In this document: positions 1 through 8,753 of the stretch, piece by piece
Layout: every line of letters starts with the position of its first letter
How positions within the stretch are numbered: the stretch's first letter is position 1
Source of the DNA: an uncultured Roseicyclus sp.
GTDB lineage: Bacteria; Pseudomonadota; Alphaproteobacteria; Rhodobacterales; Rhodobacteraceae
Length of the DNA stretch: 64,000 nt
Direction: 5' to 3'
NCBI GenBank assembly: GCA_947491935.1
Contig: CANLLF010000002.1
Span: forward strand, 930,001 to 994,000
Program-made: the position numbers and the translations under genes
The notes under the pieces: generated by a model
Databases searched by the model: none
What the model saw: only the letters and a program-made list of their open reading frames with translations
What the model was told of the DNA's origin: nothing

Positions 1-752
1 GCCGACGCACCCACGAAGGTCATGAAACCCGCGGGATGGTATGGCGCGCCGCCAGGCATTTTGAAGCCCTTGGCGTCCCAGGGTTTGACGATATCGGCGG
101 GAGTGGCGTTCAGAACCCAATCTCTGGCAGCCTGCAATAGCTCGTCCGCCGGGACAACTTCATCGACCAGCTGTGCCGATTTGGCTTTTTTTGGGTCCAG
201 CATCTTGCCTTCGAGCAGGACCGGCGCCGCGGCCATGGCACCGACCATGCGCGAATAGCGCGTTGTGCCGCCAGCGCCGGGGAACAAACCGACGAGGATT
301 TCCGGCAGGCCCATCTTGGCCTTGGGATTGTCGGCCATGAACCTGCGGTGGCAGGACAGGGCAATTTCCGTGCCGATGCCTGCGCAGGTGCCGGGAATGG
401 CGCACGCAATGGGCTTGCCACCCTTGTTTGTCTTCGGCTCCATGCCTGCGCGTTCGATCTTCCGCAGGATGCGGTGGCCGTTCATGATGAAATCGAAGAG
501 GCCCTGAGCGGGATTGTCGCCACTTTCTTCGCGTATCGTGGCCAGCGTGTTGAGGTCCATGCCGCCCGCGAAATCTTTCTTGCCCGACGTGATCACGATA
601 CCTTTCACGTCGTCCCGCCCCAGCGCCTCGTCAATCAGATCCTCGCAGGTCTGAAAGGCTTCACGGCTGAGCACGTTCATCGATTTTCCAGGTACATCCC
701 AGGTCACGACGGCAACGCCATCGGCGTCTACGTTCATCGTAAAATCGGTCAT
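1..752 (-). CDS. fadB: FadB/FadJ-type 3-hydroxyacyl-CoA dehydrogenase / enoyl-CoA hydratase, N-terminal part
   Basis: This gene runs off the left edge of the window, so only about 250 N-terminal residues are visible. They form an enoyl-CoA hydratase (crotonase) domain. It begins MTDFTMNVDADGVAVVTWD and contains an oxyanion-hole-like stretch (KDFAGGMDLNTLA) and the segment GTCAGIGTEIALSC, then LPEILVGLFPGAGGTTR, which is typical of the multifunctional alpha subunit. In this family the domain hydrates trans-2-enoyl-CoA, and a C-terminal dehydrogenase domain oxidises the 3-hydroxyacyl-CoA. That second domain should lie outside the window. The ATG overlaps the TGA of the gene before it (ATGA), so the two are probably translationally coupled. 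Together with the thiolase and acyl-CoA dehydrogenase upstream it completes a fatty acid beta-oxidation set. Confidence 0.88.
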   Translation of the reverse strand, partial: MTDFTMNVDADGVAVVTWDVPGKSMNVLSREAFQTCEDLIDEALGRDDVKGIVITSGKKDFAGGMDLNTLATIREESGDNPAQGLFDFIMNGHRILRKIERAGMEPKTNKGGKPIACAIPGTCAGIGTEIALSCHRRFMADNPKAKMGLPEILVGLFPGAGGTTRYSRMVGAMAAAPVLLEGKMLDPKKAKSAQLVDEVVPADELLQAARDWVLNATPADIVKPWDAKGFKMPGGAPYHPAGFMTFVGAS

Positions 753-1714
753 TTCTGCATCCTTTTCTGTATCTCGCGCATCGTGGGTAATTGTCCGGAG
801 ACCTGGAATTCCGGGTCGCGCAGATCCTTGTCCAACAGCGCATTCGTGACGGAGCTGCATTTCCACCGGCCGTCCATCTGGCTCAGCATCATGCGGCTTT
901 TTACCGGGCCAAAAACGCACGTGTCGCCTTGGGCAATGATCGTGTCGTGGTAGCCAAACACCCGGTCATCCGACAGGAATTCGGCGAATTTGGCTTGGCG
1001 TATCATGCGCGCGCCGGGAAAGCTTGCGACCTGTTCGACCATCATCTCGAAGAAGGCCCGCACATCATCGGGCCCATTGGCGACGTGGTCGGTGGCGTCG
1101 TAGTGGATGTCATGCGGCATCGTGAAATGGTTACACCATCCCTCGAAATCGTTGGTGTTCACCGTTTGGGACAATGAATCCAGGAACACCTGGTAAATCG
1201 GTTCGGCGCGCGCGTGGGTGGCGCTGATATCGGCCATTGCACCCTTCCACGTCTCCTCGAAACTGCCGGGATGGGACCGCAAGAGCGTGACGGGAAAACG
1301 ATCGTTTGACAGCTCATGATCGGCCTCCGACACCTTCCACGCACCATCGATCCGACGCATGATCATCCGATTGCCGTAAGGCATCGTGACCGACATGGAA
1401 TGGCGCAGCACATAGGTGGTGTGCCATCCCTCGATCACGTCTTCTTCAAGATAGCGCGCCTTTTTCACCAACCTGACATAGTGGGTGACCATCTGCGCCC
1501 TGAGCGCGGCAACCACGTTGCGCACGTCATTGCGCAGGTCCTCCAGGCTCTCCAAAACAGTTTCCGCACCGCTGGTGCGCAGGATGAACGGCAATTGGAT
1601 CGCCTCCATGAAACCGTCTTCGTCCCCATCCATGAGGGCGGCAGACGTCCGGTCGAGCCACTCCTGATAGATGGTGTGGGGGTCCGGCATTATGGACGGC
1701 GTCTCAATCGGCAT
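749..1714 (-). CDS. Unknown cytosolic protein, probably two tandem SnoaL/NTF2-like domains
   Basis: A 321-residue protein with no signal peptide or membrane segment. The two halves look alike. Each starts with a helical stretch of the type IYQEWLDR (about residue 15) or IYQVFLDSLSQ (about residue 175) and ends in strands that include a W-K-V/W-K-C pair (DGAWKVSE near 125, DGRWKCSS near 285). This is the usual look of SnoaL or NTF2-like alpha+beta barrels. I do not recognise a catalytic function. The stop codon overlaps the start of the FadB-like gene by four bases, and the thiolase gene lies 130 bases upstream. It is therefore probably part of the beta-oxidation operon. A role in binding or processing a hydrophobic intermediate is only inference from context. 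Confidence 0.75.
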   Translation of the reverse strand: MPIETPSIMPDPHTIYQEWLDRTSAALMDGDEDGFMEAIQLPFILRTSGAETVLESLEDLRNDVRNVVAALRAQMVTHYVRLVKKARYLEEDVIEGWHTTYVLRHSMSVTMPYGNRMIMRRIDGAWKVSEADHELSNDRFPVTLLRSHPGSFEETWKGAMADISATHARAEPIYQVFLDSLSQTVNTNDFEGWCNHFTMPHDIHYDATDHVANGPDDVRAFFEMMVEQVASFPGARMIRQAKFAEFLSDDRVFGYHDTIIAQGDTCVFGPVKSRMMLSQMDGRWKCSSVTNALLDKDLRDPEFQVSGQLPTMREIQKRMQK

Positions 1715-1844
1715 GACACGCGCTCTGCGTTCGGGAAAGGTCGACGGGCCATTCGATATTCTGCGTCGCAGTCACGATCATGGTGGATGTCCCCACGCCG
1801 CCTTCTTGCCGCAGACCTATTGAGCTGACGCCGACCATCCTTGA

Positions 1845-3056
1845 TCAGACCCGTTCGAGGATCGTGGCCGATCCCATGCCCGCTGCAACACACAGCGTCG
1901 CAAGACCGATTTTTTTGTCGGTGCGTTCCATCTCATCCAGAAGCGTGCCAAGGATCATGGCGCCGGTGGCCCCCAACGGGTGGCCCATCGCTATGGCGCC
2001 ACCGTTCACGTTGACCTTGGCATGGTCGACATCGAAGGCCTGCATGAAGCGCAGGACAACGCTCGCGAACGCTTCGTTGACTTCGAAGAGGTCGATATCG
2101 CCGATCTCCATCCCGTTTTCGCGCAGGATCTTTTCTGTGACGGGCACGGGGCCGGTCAGGTTGATGGTGGGATCGGTGCCGATCTTGGTGTTGGCCCGGA
2201 TGCGCGCGCGGGGTGTCAGGCCCCACTTCTCGCCAAAGTCCTTGTTGCCAACCAGAACGGCCGCCGAGCCATCCACGATACCCGAGCTGTTGCCCGCATG
2301 GTGGATGTGGTTGATCGCCTCCAAATGCGGGTATTTCATCAGCGCCACGGTGTCGAAGCCGGGCATGACCTCCCCCATTTCCTTGAAGGCGGGCTTCAGG
2401 CTGCCGAGCGATTGCATATCGGTTTGCGGCCGCATGTATTCGTCGCGGTCCAGGATGGTCAGGCCATTCTGGTCCTTCACGGTGATCACCGACTTGCCGA
2501 ACCGGTTGTCGGCCCAGGCGGCGGCGGCGCGGTTCTGCGATTCCACGGCGTAGGCGTCGGCTTCGTCCCGGTTGAAACCGTATTCGGTGGCGATGATGTC
2601 GGCGCTGATCCCCTGCGGGACGAAATAGCTGCCCATGGCAAGCTGTGGATCGACCGCCATTGCGGCGCCGTCGGAGCCCATGGCAACACGGCCCATCATT
2701 TCTACGCCACCGGCAATATATCCATCGCCCGCGCCGCCCTTTATCTGGTTGGCTGCGAGGTTCACGGCCTCAAGGCCAGAGGCGCAGAAGCGGTTGATGG
2801 CGAGGCCAGGGATGGATTCATCCAGATCGGAGGCCAGAACGGCGGCGCGTGCAAGGCAGCCGCCCTGTTCCATCACCTGGGTCACGTTGCCCCAGATAAC
2901 ATCCTCCACAGCGTGGCCTTCGAGGTTGTTGCGTTCCTTGAGCGTGTTCAGCGTGAAGGCCGAGAGGCGGGCCGAGGTGACCTCGTGCAGCGCCCCGTCC
3001 TTGCGGCCCTTGCCGCGCGGCGTGCGGATCGCGTCGTAGATATAGGCATCGGTCAT
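1845..3056 (-). CDS. fadA: Acetyl-CoA acyltransferase (3-ketoacyl-CoA thiolase, FadA)
   Basis: A 403-residue thiolase. The nucleophilic cysteine lies in NRFCASGLEAVNLA (about residue 90), the histidine motif is GGAIAMGHPLGATGA (near 350), and the C-terminal active-site cysteine is in LCVAAGMGSA (near 390). This last motif differs from the common CxGGGQG form but keeps the cysteine and the final glycine pattern. The enzyme cleaves 3-ketoacyl-CoA with free CoA to acetyl-CoA and a shortened acyl-CoA. It lies in line with the FadB-like gene and the acyl-CoA dehydrogenase on the same strand, so the degradative role is more likely than the biosynthetic one. Length and start (MTDAYIYDAIRTPRGKG) fit the family. 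Confidence 0.93.
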   Translation of the reverse strand: MTDAYIYDAIRTPRGKGRKDGALHEVTSARLSAFTLNTLKERNNLEGHAVEDVIWGNVTQVMEQGGCLARAAVLASDLDESIPGLAINRFCASGLEAVNLAANQIKGGAGDGYIAGGVEMMGRVAMGSDGAAMAVDPQLAMGSYFVPQGISADIIATEYGFNRDEADAYAVESQNRAAAAWADNRFGKSVITVKDQNGLTILDRDEYMRPQTDMQSLGSLKPAFKEMGEVMPGFDTVALMKYPHLEAINHIHHAGNSSGIVDGSAAVLVGNKDFGEKWGLTPRARIRANTKIGTDPTINLTGPVPVTEKILRENGMEIGDIDLFEVNEAFASVVLRFMQAFDVDHAKVNVNGGAIAMGHPLGATGAMILGTLLDEMERTDKKIGLATLCVAAGMGSATILERV

Positions 3057-3285
3057 GGGGTCTCTCCAAGGCTTACTGCCTGCCTGGCGGGCAGGGATTG
3101 TATCTGATATGGGAAGGCGCAGGCGGCGCGTGCAACCAAGGGCGGCGCGGAGGGCGTCAATTGTCTGTGTTCTCGCTCAACTGCGAGTGCTGGTGCCATC
3201 GCCCGAACGCCATCCCGATGCGCGAACACCCGTGCTCGGCGACGCGAACGAGAGGCGGTGACGGGGGATATGGCTGCACCGCAGA

Positions 3286-3906
3286 TCATGCAACGAAGGC
3301 CCGCTGCATCAAGTCATAGGGGTGCTTCCAGCCGGGCGTTTCGCTGATCCGCGTGAGCCAGGCATCGATGGCCGGGTAGTCATCACGGGAGAAGGTGAAC
3401 GGCTCTTCATAGAAGAGATAGCCTGCGCAGCTGATATCGGCGCAGGTGAGGCCATCCCCCACCAGCCAGTCCCGGTTCGAAAGCTCCGCTTCCAAGATGT
3501 GCAGAGAGGCCTTCAGGCGACCGGCGAGGAATCCGATCACATCGGCATTTCGTTTGTCTTCCGGCAGGAAATTCATCAGGAACCGCAGGGTGCCCGCCAT
3601 GCCCGAGACTTTCTGGTTGTCGAAGATCGTCCAGCGCAGGACCTCCCGCCGGTCATCGCCGTGCAGCTTTCCCGTCGTCTCCATCACCCAATCCTGAATG
3701 ACGCCCGATTGCGTCAGGATCAGCTCGTCGGCGTCCAACACAGGCACTTCGCCCATCGGGTTGAGCGCGCGGAATTCCGGCGTGCGCGTCGCACCCTGGA
3801 AGAAGTCGACGTGATGCGGGGTCCATTCGATGCCCGACAATTCCAGCGCCAATGCGGCCTTGTAGGCGTTTCCACTTTCGCCGAAGCAGTAGAGTGTGTT
3901 GGTCAC
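3286..3906 (-). CDS. Glutathione S-transferase family protein
   Basis: A 206-residue protein with an N-terminal thioredoxin-like domain (TNTLYCFGESGNAYKAALAL) followed by an all-helical C-terminal domain. The segment NPMGEVPVLDADELILTQSG is the classic cis-proline and glutathione-binding region (MGEVPVL, then a serine near residue 62). I place the start at a GTG, because it overlaps the TGA of the preceding gene as GTGA and gives the normal GST length; the open frame itself extends further upstream with an unrelated leader. The gene is translationally coupled to a secreted protein. The substrate is unknown; conjugation or detoxification of reactive acyl or aldehyde species near the beta-oxidation genes is only a guess. 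Confidence 0.85.
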   Translation of the reverse strand: MTNTLYCFGESGNAYKAALALELSGIEWTPHHVDFFQGATRTPEFRALNPMGEVPVLDADELILTQSGVIQDWVMETTGKLHGDDRREVLRWTIFDNQKVSGMAGTLRFLMNFLPEDKRNADVIGFLAGRLKASLHILEAELSNRDWLVGDGLTCADISCAGYLFYEEPFTFSRDDYPAIDAWLTRISETPGWKHPYDLMQRAFVA

Positions 3907-4625
3907 GGTCGATCCCCTTCGATGTCGGTGATGTTCAAAGCCGTTTCGATGCTGATCTGGCCGCCGGAGAAGCTGTAGAGGATCACGACCGGGCACCATC
4001 TGTCGCCGCAGGGCCTGTCCCATTCCGCGACGTCCGACGGGGGCGGATTGCTCGCGAGGTTGGGGCGGGACGCGTGGACAAGCGCAAATTGCCACGGGGC
4101 CCAATGATTGAGCATATCCGCCATGGCGTGCTGCCGATCCTCGGGCACGTCAGGCCCCGGATGCCACTCGACACGGCAGGTCATGCCGGTCTCTTCCGGA
4201 CGAAGCCAGATGAACGGGTGGCCGTTGTCTTCGTCGGCGTCGATGGACCCGGTGAACGACAAAACCCTGTTCCCAGACCCGTAGTCCGGCTCGGCCAGAT
4301 CGCCGAAGGAAAAGGGCAGGGTGACATAAGGCGCGAAGCCGTCGGGGGTGACATCCGCCAAGGCGGCCCCCTGTTCGAGCCCAAGACACACGTTGCGGAA
4401 CATTCGCAGCACCATGAGCGCGCCCAATTCGGTCGGCACGGGCTGGCTGACGGTCCCGTATAGGTCGGGGAGCAAGTCATCGTACCCTTGGACCCCCGCA
4501 AAAACCTCAAGCGCGCGCGGTGCGTCGCGCAGGGCGGGGCTGCCGCCAAAGGTGAACCCTGCGGACTGGGCCAAGGCCGTGTGCGGAGCGGCGAGCACCA
4601 TAAGGAGGAGCCAGGCCGCCTTCAT
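3903..4625 (-). CDS. Secreted or periplasmic protein of unknown function
   Basis: A 240-residue protein with a clear signal peptide: MKAAWLLLMVLAAPHTALAQ, with likely cleavage after ALA. The mature part begins SAGFTFGGSPALRDAP. It contains a cysteine near residue 80 (RNVCLGLEQG), another in GMTCRVEW (near 150) and one in RPCGDRWCPVV (near 210), so disulfides in the periplasm are likely. I do not recognise a family. The start overlaps the stop of the RHH-like gene upstream (ATGA), and its own stop overlaps the GTG of the GST gene. The three genes form a tightly coupled trio. Confidence 0.75.
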   Translation of the reverse strand: MKAAWLLLMVLAAPHTALAQSAGFTFGGSPALRDAPRALEVFAGVQGYDDLLPDLYGTVSQPVPTELGALMVLRMFRNVCLGLEQGAALADVTPDGFAPYVTLPFSFGDLAEPDYGSGNRVLSFTGSIDADEDNGHPFIWLRPEETGMTCRVEWHPGPDVPEDRQHAMADMLNHWAPWQFALVHASRPNLASNPPPSDVAEWDRPCGDRWCPVVILYSFSGGQISIETALNITDIEGDRP

Positions 4626-4834
4626 CGTTTCCGCTCGTCGATTTCGGAGTTGAAGATCCGCATACGCGCGATGAACTTTTCCTCGTTGATCACGCTGCCC
4701 CAGCTTTCGAACAGGAAGGACAGGAACTCTCCTTCATCCAATCCGGCCTCACGGGCCAGGCCCCGCAGCTTGCGGAAGCCGTCCTCGCTCATGGCGATGT
4801 TCGGGCGGCGGGTCAGGCGAAGGCGTTTGGGCAT
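4622..4834 (-). CDS. Small ribbon-helix-helix-like protein
   Basis: A 70-residue basic protein: a lysine/arginine-rich strand (MPKRLRLTRRPNIAMSEDGF) followed by two predicted helices (RKLRGLAREAGLDEGEFLSF and a C-terminal one). This is the layout of a small DNA-binding ribbon-helix-helix protein, though I cannot name a family. I take the internal ATG as start, because GAGAG lies about 7 bases before it and the residues ahead of it look like untranslated leader. It overlaps the next gene by four bases. It could regulate the trio it heads. Confidence 0.6.
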   Translation of the reverse strand: MPKRLRLTRRPNIAMSEDGFRKLRGLAREAGLDEGEFLSFLFESWGSVINEEKFIARMRIFNSEIDERKR

Positions 4835-4925
4835 CAGATCTCTCTTGTCGTGGTGTCGTCCCCGATCATGACGCGAAACGGCGCGGCAACAAGGCAAGAA
4901 AGCCCGTTACCGCGCCGCGCCACAT

Positions 4926-6701
4926 TCAGAAATTTGCGGCGTCAAGCGCCATGACGGCCTCACCGCCGGCCTGGATGCGCGCCAGATGCATCGCGGTCAT
5001 CGGCAGGGTTCGGGTCATGTAGAACCGGCCGGTGGCCAGTTTCGTCTCATGAAAGACCGGATCATCGGTACCGTCAGCCAGGGCTGCAAGCGAGGCTTTG
5101 GCCATCATCGACCACATTAGGCCGAGGCACACATGCCCGAAGAGGTGCATGAAATCGTAGCTGCCCGACAATGCGTTGTTGGGGTTTTTCATGCCTTCCT
5201 GCATGAAGTACATGCCCGCCGCCTGCAGGTCCTTGGACGCGGCCTTGAGTGGGGTGATGAACTCTGCCATCCCTGCGATCTCGGCGTTGTCCTTGCAGAA
5301 GCCCTTGACCAGATCGAAGAACGCCATGACGTGCTTGCCGCCGTCCTGCGCCAGCTTACGCCCCACGAGGTCGAGCGCCTGAACGCCGTTGGCGCCCTCG
5401 TAGATCATGGCGATCCGGGCATCGCGGGTGAACTGGGACATGCCCCATTCTTCGATGTAACCGTGCCCGCCATAAACCTGCTGGGCCTGCACGGTCATGT
5501 CGTAGCCCTTGTCGGTCAGGAAGCCCTTGATGACAGGCGTAAGAAGCGACACGAGGCCATCGGCATCCGCATCTTCCGAACGGTGGGCACGGTCGATCAG
5601 GGTCGATCCCCACAGAAGGAAGGCGCGGCCGCCCTCAGCGAAGCTTTTCTGCTCCATCAGGTTGCGGCGAATATCGGGGTGCACGATGATCGGATCGGCC
5701 GGGCCGTCGGGGTTTTTCACGCCGGTCACGTCGCGGCCTTGCAGGCGATCTTTGGCGTAATCGAGCGCGTTTTGATACGCGACCTCGGCCTGCGCCAGAC
5801 CTTGCATGCCCACACCCAGACGCGCTTCGTTCATCATCGTGAACATCGCGCGCATGCCCTTGTGCTCTTCGCCGAGCAGGTAGCCGGTGGCCTCGTCGTA
5901 ATTCATCACGCAGGTCGAGTTGCCGTGGATGCCCATCTTCTCTTCGATCTTGCCACAGCTCACGCCATTGCGCGGGCCGAGCGAGCCGTCTTCGTTCACA
6001 AGGAACTTGGGCACGATGAAGAGGGACACGCCTTTGATCCCCTCGGGCCCGCCCACGATCTTGCCGAGAACAAGGTGGACAATGTTATCGGCCATGTCGT
6101 GTTCACCGGCCGAGATGAAGATCTTCTGCCCCGTGATCTTGTAGCTGCCGTCATCTTGCGGTTCGGCCTTGGTGCGCATCAGGCCCAGATCGGTGCCGCA
6201 ATGGGGCTCCGTCAGGTTCATCGTGCCGGTCCACTCGCAAGACACCATCTTGGGCAGATAGGTCGCCTTTTGCTCTTTCGTGCCGTGCACGAGGATCGCG
6301 GAGGCGGCACCATGGGTCAGGCCCTGATACATGGTGAACGCCTGGTTGGCGGAGGAGAACATCTCACCCACCGCGGTGTTCATCACGTAAGGTAGGCCCA
6401 TGCCGCCGAATTCCTCGGGCATGTCGATGCCCGGCCAGCCGCCTTCGGACATCTGGTCAAACGCCTCTTTGAAGCCGGTTGGTGTGCGGACCACCCCGTT
6501 TTCCATCACGCAGCCTTCGGTGTCACCGACGGTATTGAGCGGTGTCAGGACCTCGGATGCGATCTTGCCGGCTTCTTCGAAAATGGCGGACGTGAAGTCG
6601 CGCTCCAGATCGGCATAGCCAGGGATGTCGTGGTCCGCGATATTCAGAACATCATGCAAGATGAACTGCATGTCCTTCGTGGGGGCGGTGTAGCGGGGCA
6701 T
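4926..6701 (-). CDS. Acyl-CoA dehydrogenase, DmdC/long FadE type
   Basis: A 591-residue flavoprotein, much longer than the 380-residue short-chain dehydrogenases and matching the roughly 590-residue family that includes 3-methylmercaptopropionyl-CoA dehydrogenase (DmdC). It has the FAD/acyl-CoA signature [19 protein letters not shown] (about 160-180), [16 protein letters not shown] (near 425) and [16 protein letters not shown] (near 450), whose glutamate is the usual catalytic base. A C-terminal extension of about 110 residues is typical of this group. It oxidises an acyl-CoA to the 2-enoyl-CoA. Roseobacters carry several paralogues, so I do not claim MMPA-CoA as substrate. The neighbouring thiolase and hydratase point to general fatty acid oxidation. 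Confidence 0.88.
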   Translation of the reverse strand: MPRYTAPTKDMQFILHDVLNIADHDIPGYADLERDFTSAIFEEAGKIASEVLTPLNTVGDTEGCVMENGVVRTPTGFKEAFDQMSEGGWPGIDMPEEFGGMGLPYVMNTAVGEMFSSANQAFTMYQGLTHGAASAILVHGTKEQKATYLPKMVSCEWTGTMNLTEPHCGTDLGLMRTKAEPQDDGSYKITGQKIFISAGEHDMADNIVHLVLGKIVGGPEGIKGVSLFIVPKFLVNEDGSLGPRNGVSCGKIEEKMGIHGNSTCVMNYDEATGYLLGEEHKGMRAMFTMMNEARLGVGMQGLAQAEVAYQNALDYAKDRLQGRDVTGVKNPDGPADPIIVHPDIRRNLMEQKSFAEGGRAFLLWGSTLIDRAHRSEDADADGLVSLLTPVIKGFLTDKGYDMTVQAQQVYGGHGYIEEWGMSQFTRDARIAMIYEGANGVQALDLVGRKLAQDGGKHVMAFFDLVKGFCKDNAEIAGMAEFITPLKAASKDLQAAGMYFMQEGMKNPNNALSGSYDFMHLFGHVCLGLMWSMMAKASLAALADGTDDPVFHETKLATGRFYMTRTLPMTAMHLARIQAGGEAVMALDAANF

Positions 6702-6731
6702 TGATGATCCTCCCGGTCGTCGTGGTGTGGC

Positions 6732-7124
6732 TTATTGTGCTGCGGAATGGCGGCTCGACAGCATGTCGCCGACCAATTGCATCTGGTTGCGAAGCTCGTC
6801 GATGGCTTCGTTCAGTTCGGCGCGTTGGCGCTCCATGTCGTTCAGACGGTCCTGGGCGATGTCGAGCGTGCGGCTCAGCTGCGTTTCCTGTCTATCGCCG
6901 ACATAGTAGAGGTCCAGCAGTTGGCGGATCTCTTCGAGCGAGAAACCAAAGCGCTTACCGCGCAGGATCAGCTTGAGCCGGGCGCGATCGCGCCGGGTGA
7001 ACAGGCGGCGCTGGCCCTCACGGACCGGAAACAGAAGCTCCTTGGCTTCGTAAAAGCGTAGGGTGCGCGGTGTTACGTCGAACAAGTCGCACATCTGGCG
7101 GATGGTCATGGTTTCAGAGGTCAT
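6732..7124 (-). CDS. MerR-family transcriptional regulator of the beta-oxidation cluster
   Basis: A 130-residue regulator. The N-terminal winged helix-turn-helix is MTIRQMCDLFDVTPRTLRFY, followed by EAKELLFPVREGQRRLF and LILRGKRFGFSLEEIRQLLD, which is standard MerR. A coiled-coil dimerisation helix (about 75-125) follows. There is no metal-binding cysteine pattern, so it is of the acyl-CoA or drug-sensing kind rather than metal-sensing. The start is the ATG preceded by GAGGG; a longer frame exists but has no ribosome-binding site. It lies 30 bases ahead of the acyl-CoA dehydrogenase gene on the same strand, so it probably controls the fad genes. It closely resembles the second MerR gene at 7793-8158. 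Confidence 0.88.
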   Translation of the reverse strand: MTSETMTIRQMCDLFDVTPRTLRFYEAKELLFPVREGQRRLFTRRDRARLKLILRGKRFGFSLEEIRQLLDLYYVGDRQETQLSRTLDIAQDRLNDMERQRAELNEAIDELRNQMQLVGDMLSSRHSAAQ

Positions 7125-7201
7125 CTGACTACCCTCAATACAATCAAACATGTCGTGTCTGGACCTCATGTGCGAGTCGATACCCCAACCTACAAGAAAA
7201 G

Positions 7202-7232
7202 ATGACGTTGACGTAAACGGGACGTTGCGTCA
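7202..7232. promoter_or_regulatory. Possible MerR operator
   Basis: An imperfect dyad upstream of the MerR gene: ATGACG at the left and CGTCAT at the right, enclosing two ACGT cores (TTGACGTAAACG and GGACGTTG). MerR-type regulators of acyl-CoA catabolism bind ACG-rich dyads of this kind. It lies about 80 bases upstream of the regulator's start. Assignment is by eye only. Confidence 0.35.
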
Positions 7233-7308
7233 TTTGCGGCTTGACGAAAGGTCAGTAAAGGTGCCGTAGGGGAAGGCGAAATAATCCTGCTGTGCCGGAA
7301 GCCGATAT

Positions 7309-7796
7309 CTATCGCTGGTTCAGGCTTAGATTCGTGCCCAAGTGCCAATTTTGACCGTCGGGCGTCTCGAACAGCCAGCCGTTTTCGGACCACACGTAGC
7401 CTATGATCCAAGCGTAATGGGACGCCGTGTGTTGCATGTCCTCCGGCTGCATGATCGAGCGCAGGGGAACCGTCGCGATCAGATCTCCCGGGGCCCTGTA
7501 GAGCCGCAGAACGGTCGCGTCGGGGTTACCGTCCCAAGACAGCAGATTGGCACCAGGACTGGAGACGAGAACAAACTCGCCATCCGGCGATGGATGGATC
7601 GCGAATGACCGTGCCTAGAACGGCAGAATCCATGCAGGACTACTGGGCGGGGTAATCGTTGTTTGTTCGGTTTCGACGACGCTTTCCACAATCACGCTGC
7701 CGGAATGGGTACGCTCCAATCCTCAGCCGGCGGCAAAGGGGCATCAGCCAACGCAGGAGTGCAGATAACGACGGCCAGTAGAAGCCGCCGGATCAT
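7309..7796 (-). pseudogene. Decayed secreted-protein gene (frameshift plus in-frame stop)
   Basis: An ATG that overlaps the stop of the upstream MerR gene (ATGA) opens a signal peptide, MIRRLLLAVVICTPALADAP, followed by LPPAEDWSVPIP. The frame then closes at a TGA (7692-7694). In the adjacent frame a well-formed sequence continues (SVIVESVVETEQTTITPPSS), is interrupted by one TAG (7615-7617), and goes on through HPSPDGEFVLVS and LYRAPGDLIATVPLRSI to a proper end at 7309 (GTNLSLNQR). Two lesions therefore break what looks like a secreted protein of about 160 residues. Function unknown. The segment looks freshly broken, as the reading frame is otherwise intact. Confidence 0.72.
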
Positions 7797-8158
7797 CCCG
7801 CGGCGGTCTCGTCGCGCAAAGTTTTCAATTCGGCAATGATCTCGTCAAGCTCATCTCGGCGGGTCCGCAACTCGTCCAGTTGCTCATCGGCCTTGGCGAT
7901 CCAGATCTCGCGCTGCCCCTCCCATCCCTCACCGCGATCATAGATTTCCAGCCATTGCCGGATCTCTTCCAGCGAGAAGCCGAAGCGTCGCCCGCGCAGG
8001 ATCAGGGTCATCCGGGCCAGTTCTCTTGGGCCGTAGAACCGGGCGCGGCCTTCCCGCTCGGGCGCCAGTAATTCGATGTATTCGTAATGGCGTAACGTGC
8101 GCGGGGTTACATCGAACCGGGCACACATCGCTTTGAAATCCAGACGCTCCTCAGACAT
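7793..8158 (-). CDS. MerR-family transcriptional regulator (second copy)
   Basis: A 121-residue regulator with DFKAMCARFDVTPRTLRHYE as helix-turn-helix, then LLAPEREGRARFYGPRELAR and LILRGRRFGFSLEEIRQWLE. It is clearly paralogous to the MerR gene at 6732-7124. The coiled coil is rich in charged residues (about 80-115). I chose the ATG that begins MSEERLDF because the longer open frame adds a leader that runs into the divergent thioesterase gene. It is divergent from the thioesterases and overlaps the decayed secreted-protein gene downstream, so it may control either or both. The 140-base gap to the thioesterase gene contains a GTTA-AG-TAAC dyad (8217-8226) that could be an operator. Confidence 0.86.
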   Translation of the reverse strand: MSEERLDFKAMCARFDVTPRTLRHYEYIELLAPEREGRARFYGPRELARMTLILRGRRFGFSLEEIRQWLEIYDRGEGWEGQREIWIAKADEQLDELRTRRDELDEIIAELKTLRDETAAG

Positions 8159-8300
8159 GAGCTTTGCCGTCTCCCTCAGTCCGTCAGGGCTGATTATGCC
8201 GCGCAGGTGGCGGCTTGTTAAGTAACTTCCCCTTGCACCCGGCGATGGGCGGCGCGAAACCAAGAAACAGATGACGTGCAAGTTGGCAGGGGCAGGCAGA

Positions 8301-8753
8301 ATGGCAGACGAGACAGAAGACCGCGCGGCCGACAAGGCCCGCATCGCACGTCAATTCATCGAGGCGATCCCGTTTTCGAAGGCACTGGCGATGAGCCTAG
8401 ATGAGATTGGGGACGGTTTGGCCGTGATCTCGATGCCCTATTCCGACGATTTGGTGGGCGATCCCGGCACCGGTGTGATCCACGGCGGGGCGGTCTCGGC
8501 CCTGATGGACACATGCGGCGGCGCAGCGGTGATGAGCCATCCGGAGGCGCTTGCGGGCACGGCGACGATTGACCTGCGGATCGACTATATGCGCCCTGCG
8601 ACACCGGGCCAGACCATCACGGCCCGCGCGCAGTGTTATCATGTGACCCGCAGCGTGGCATTCATCCGCGCCGAGGCGTTCGACCACGATATGGACCGCC
8701 CCGTCGCCGCGGCGACCGGGGCCTTCACCGTCGAACGGAGAGCCAAATCATGA
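8301..8753 (+). CDS. PaaI-family hotdog thioesterase
   Basis: A 150-residue single-domain hotdog protein. The motif GVIHGGAVSALMDTCGG (about 60-76) holds the HGG oxyanion segment and the acidic residue on the central helix, and TIDLRIDYMRPATPGQTI (near 100) is the following strand pair. Such enzymes hydrolyse acyl-CoA or aryl-CoA esters. The ATG at MADETEDRAAD is preceded by a G-rich Shine-Dalgarno stretch; an upstream ATG at 8271 would add ten unremarkable residues. The gene overlaps the next thioesterase gene by four bases and is divergent from a MerR regulator. The tandem suggests two substrates or a mixed oligomer. Confidence 0.85.
   Translation: MADETEDRAADKARIARQFIEAIPFSKALAMSLDEIGDGLAVISMPYSDDLVGDPGTGVIHGGAVSALMDTCGGAAVMSHPEALAGTATIDLRIDYMRPATPGQTITARAQCYHVTRSVAFIRAEAFDHDMDRPVAAATGAFTVERRAKS

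Noticed and set aside
1980-3107. 375-codon open frame on the plus strand
   Set aside because: Antisense shadow of fadA; its composition (runs of G, A, H, R) is typical of such shadows.
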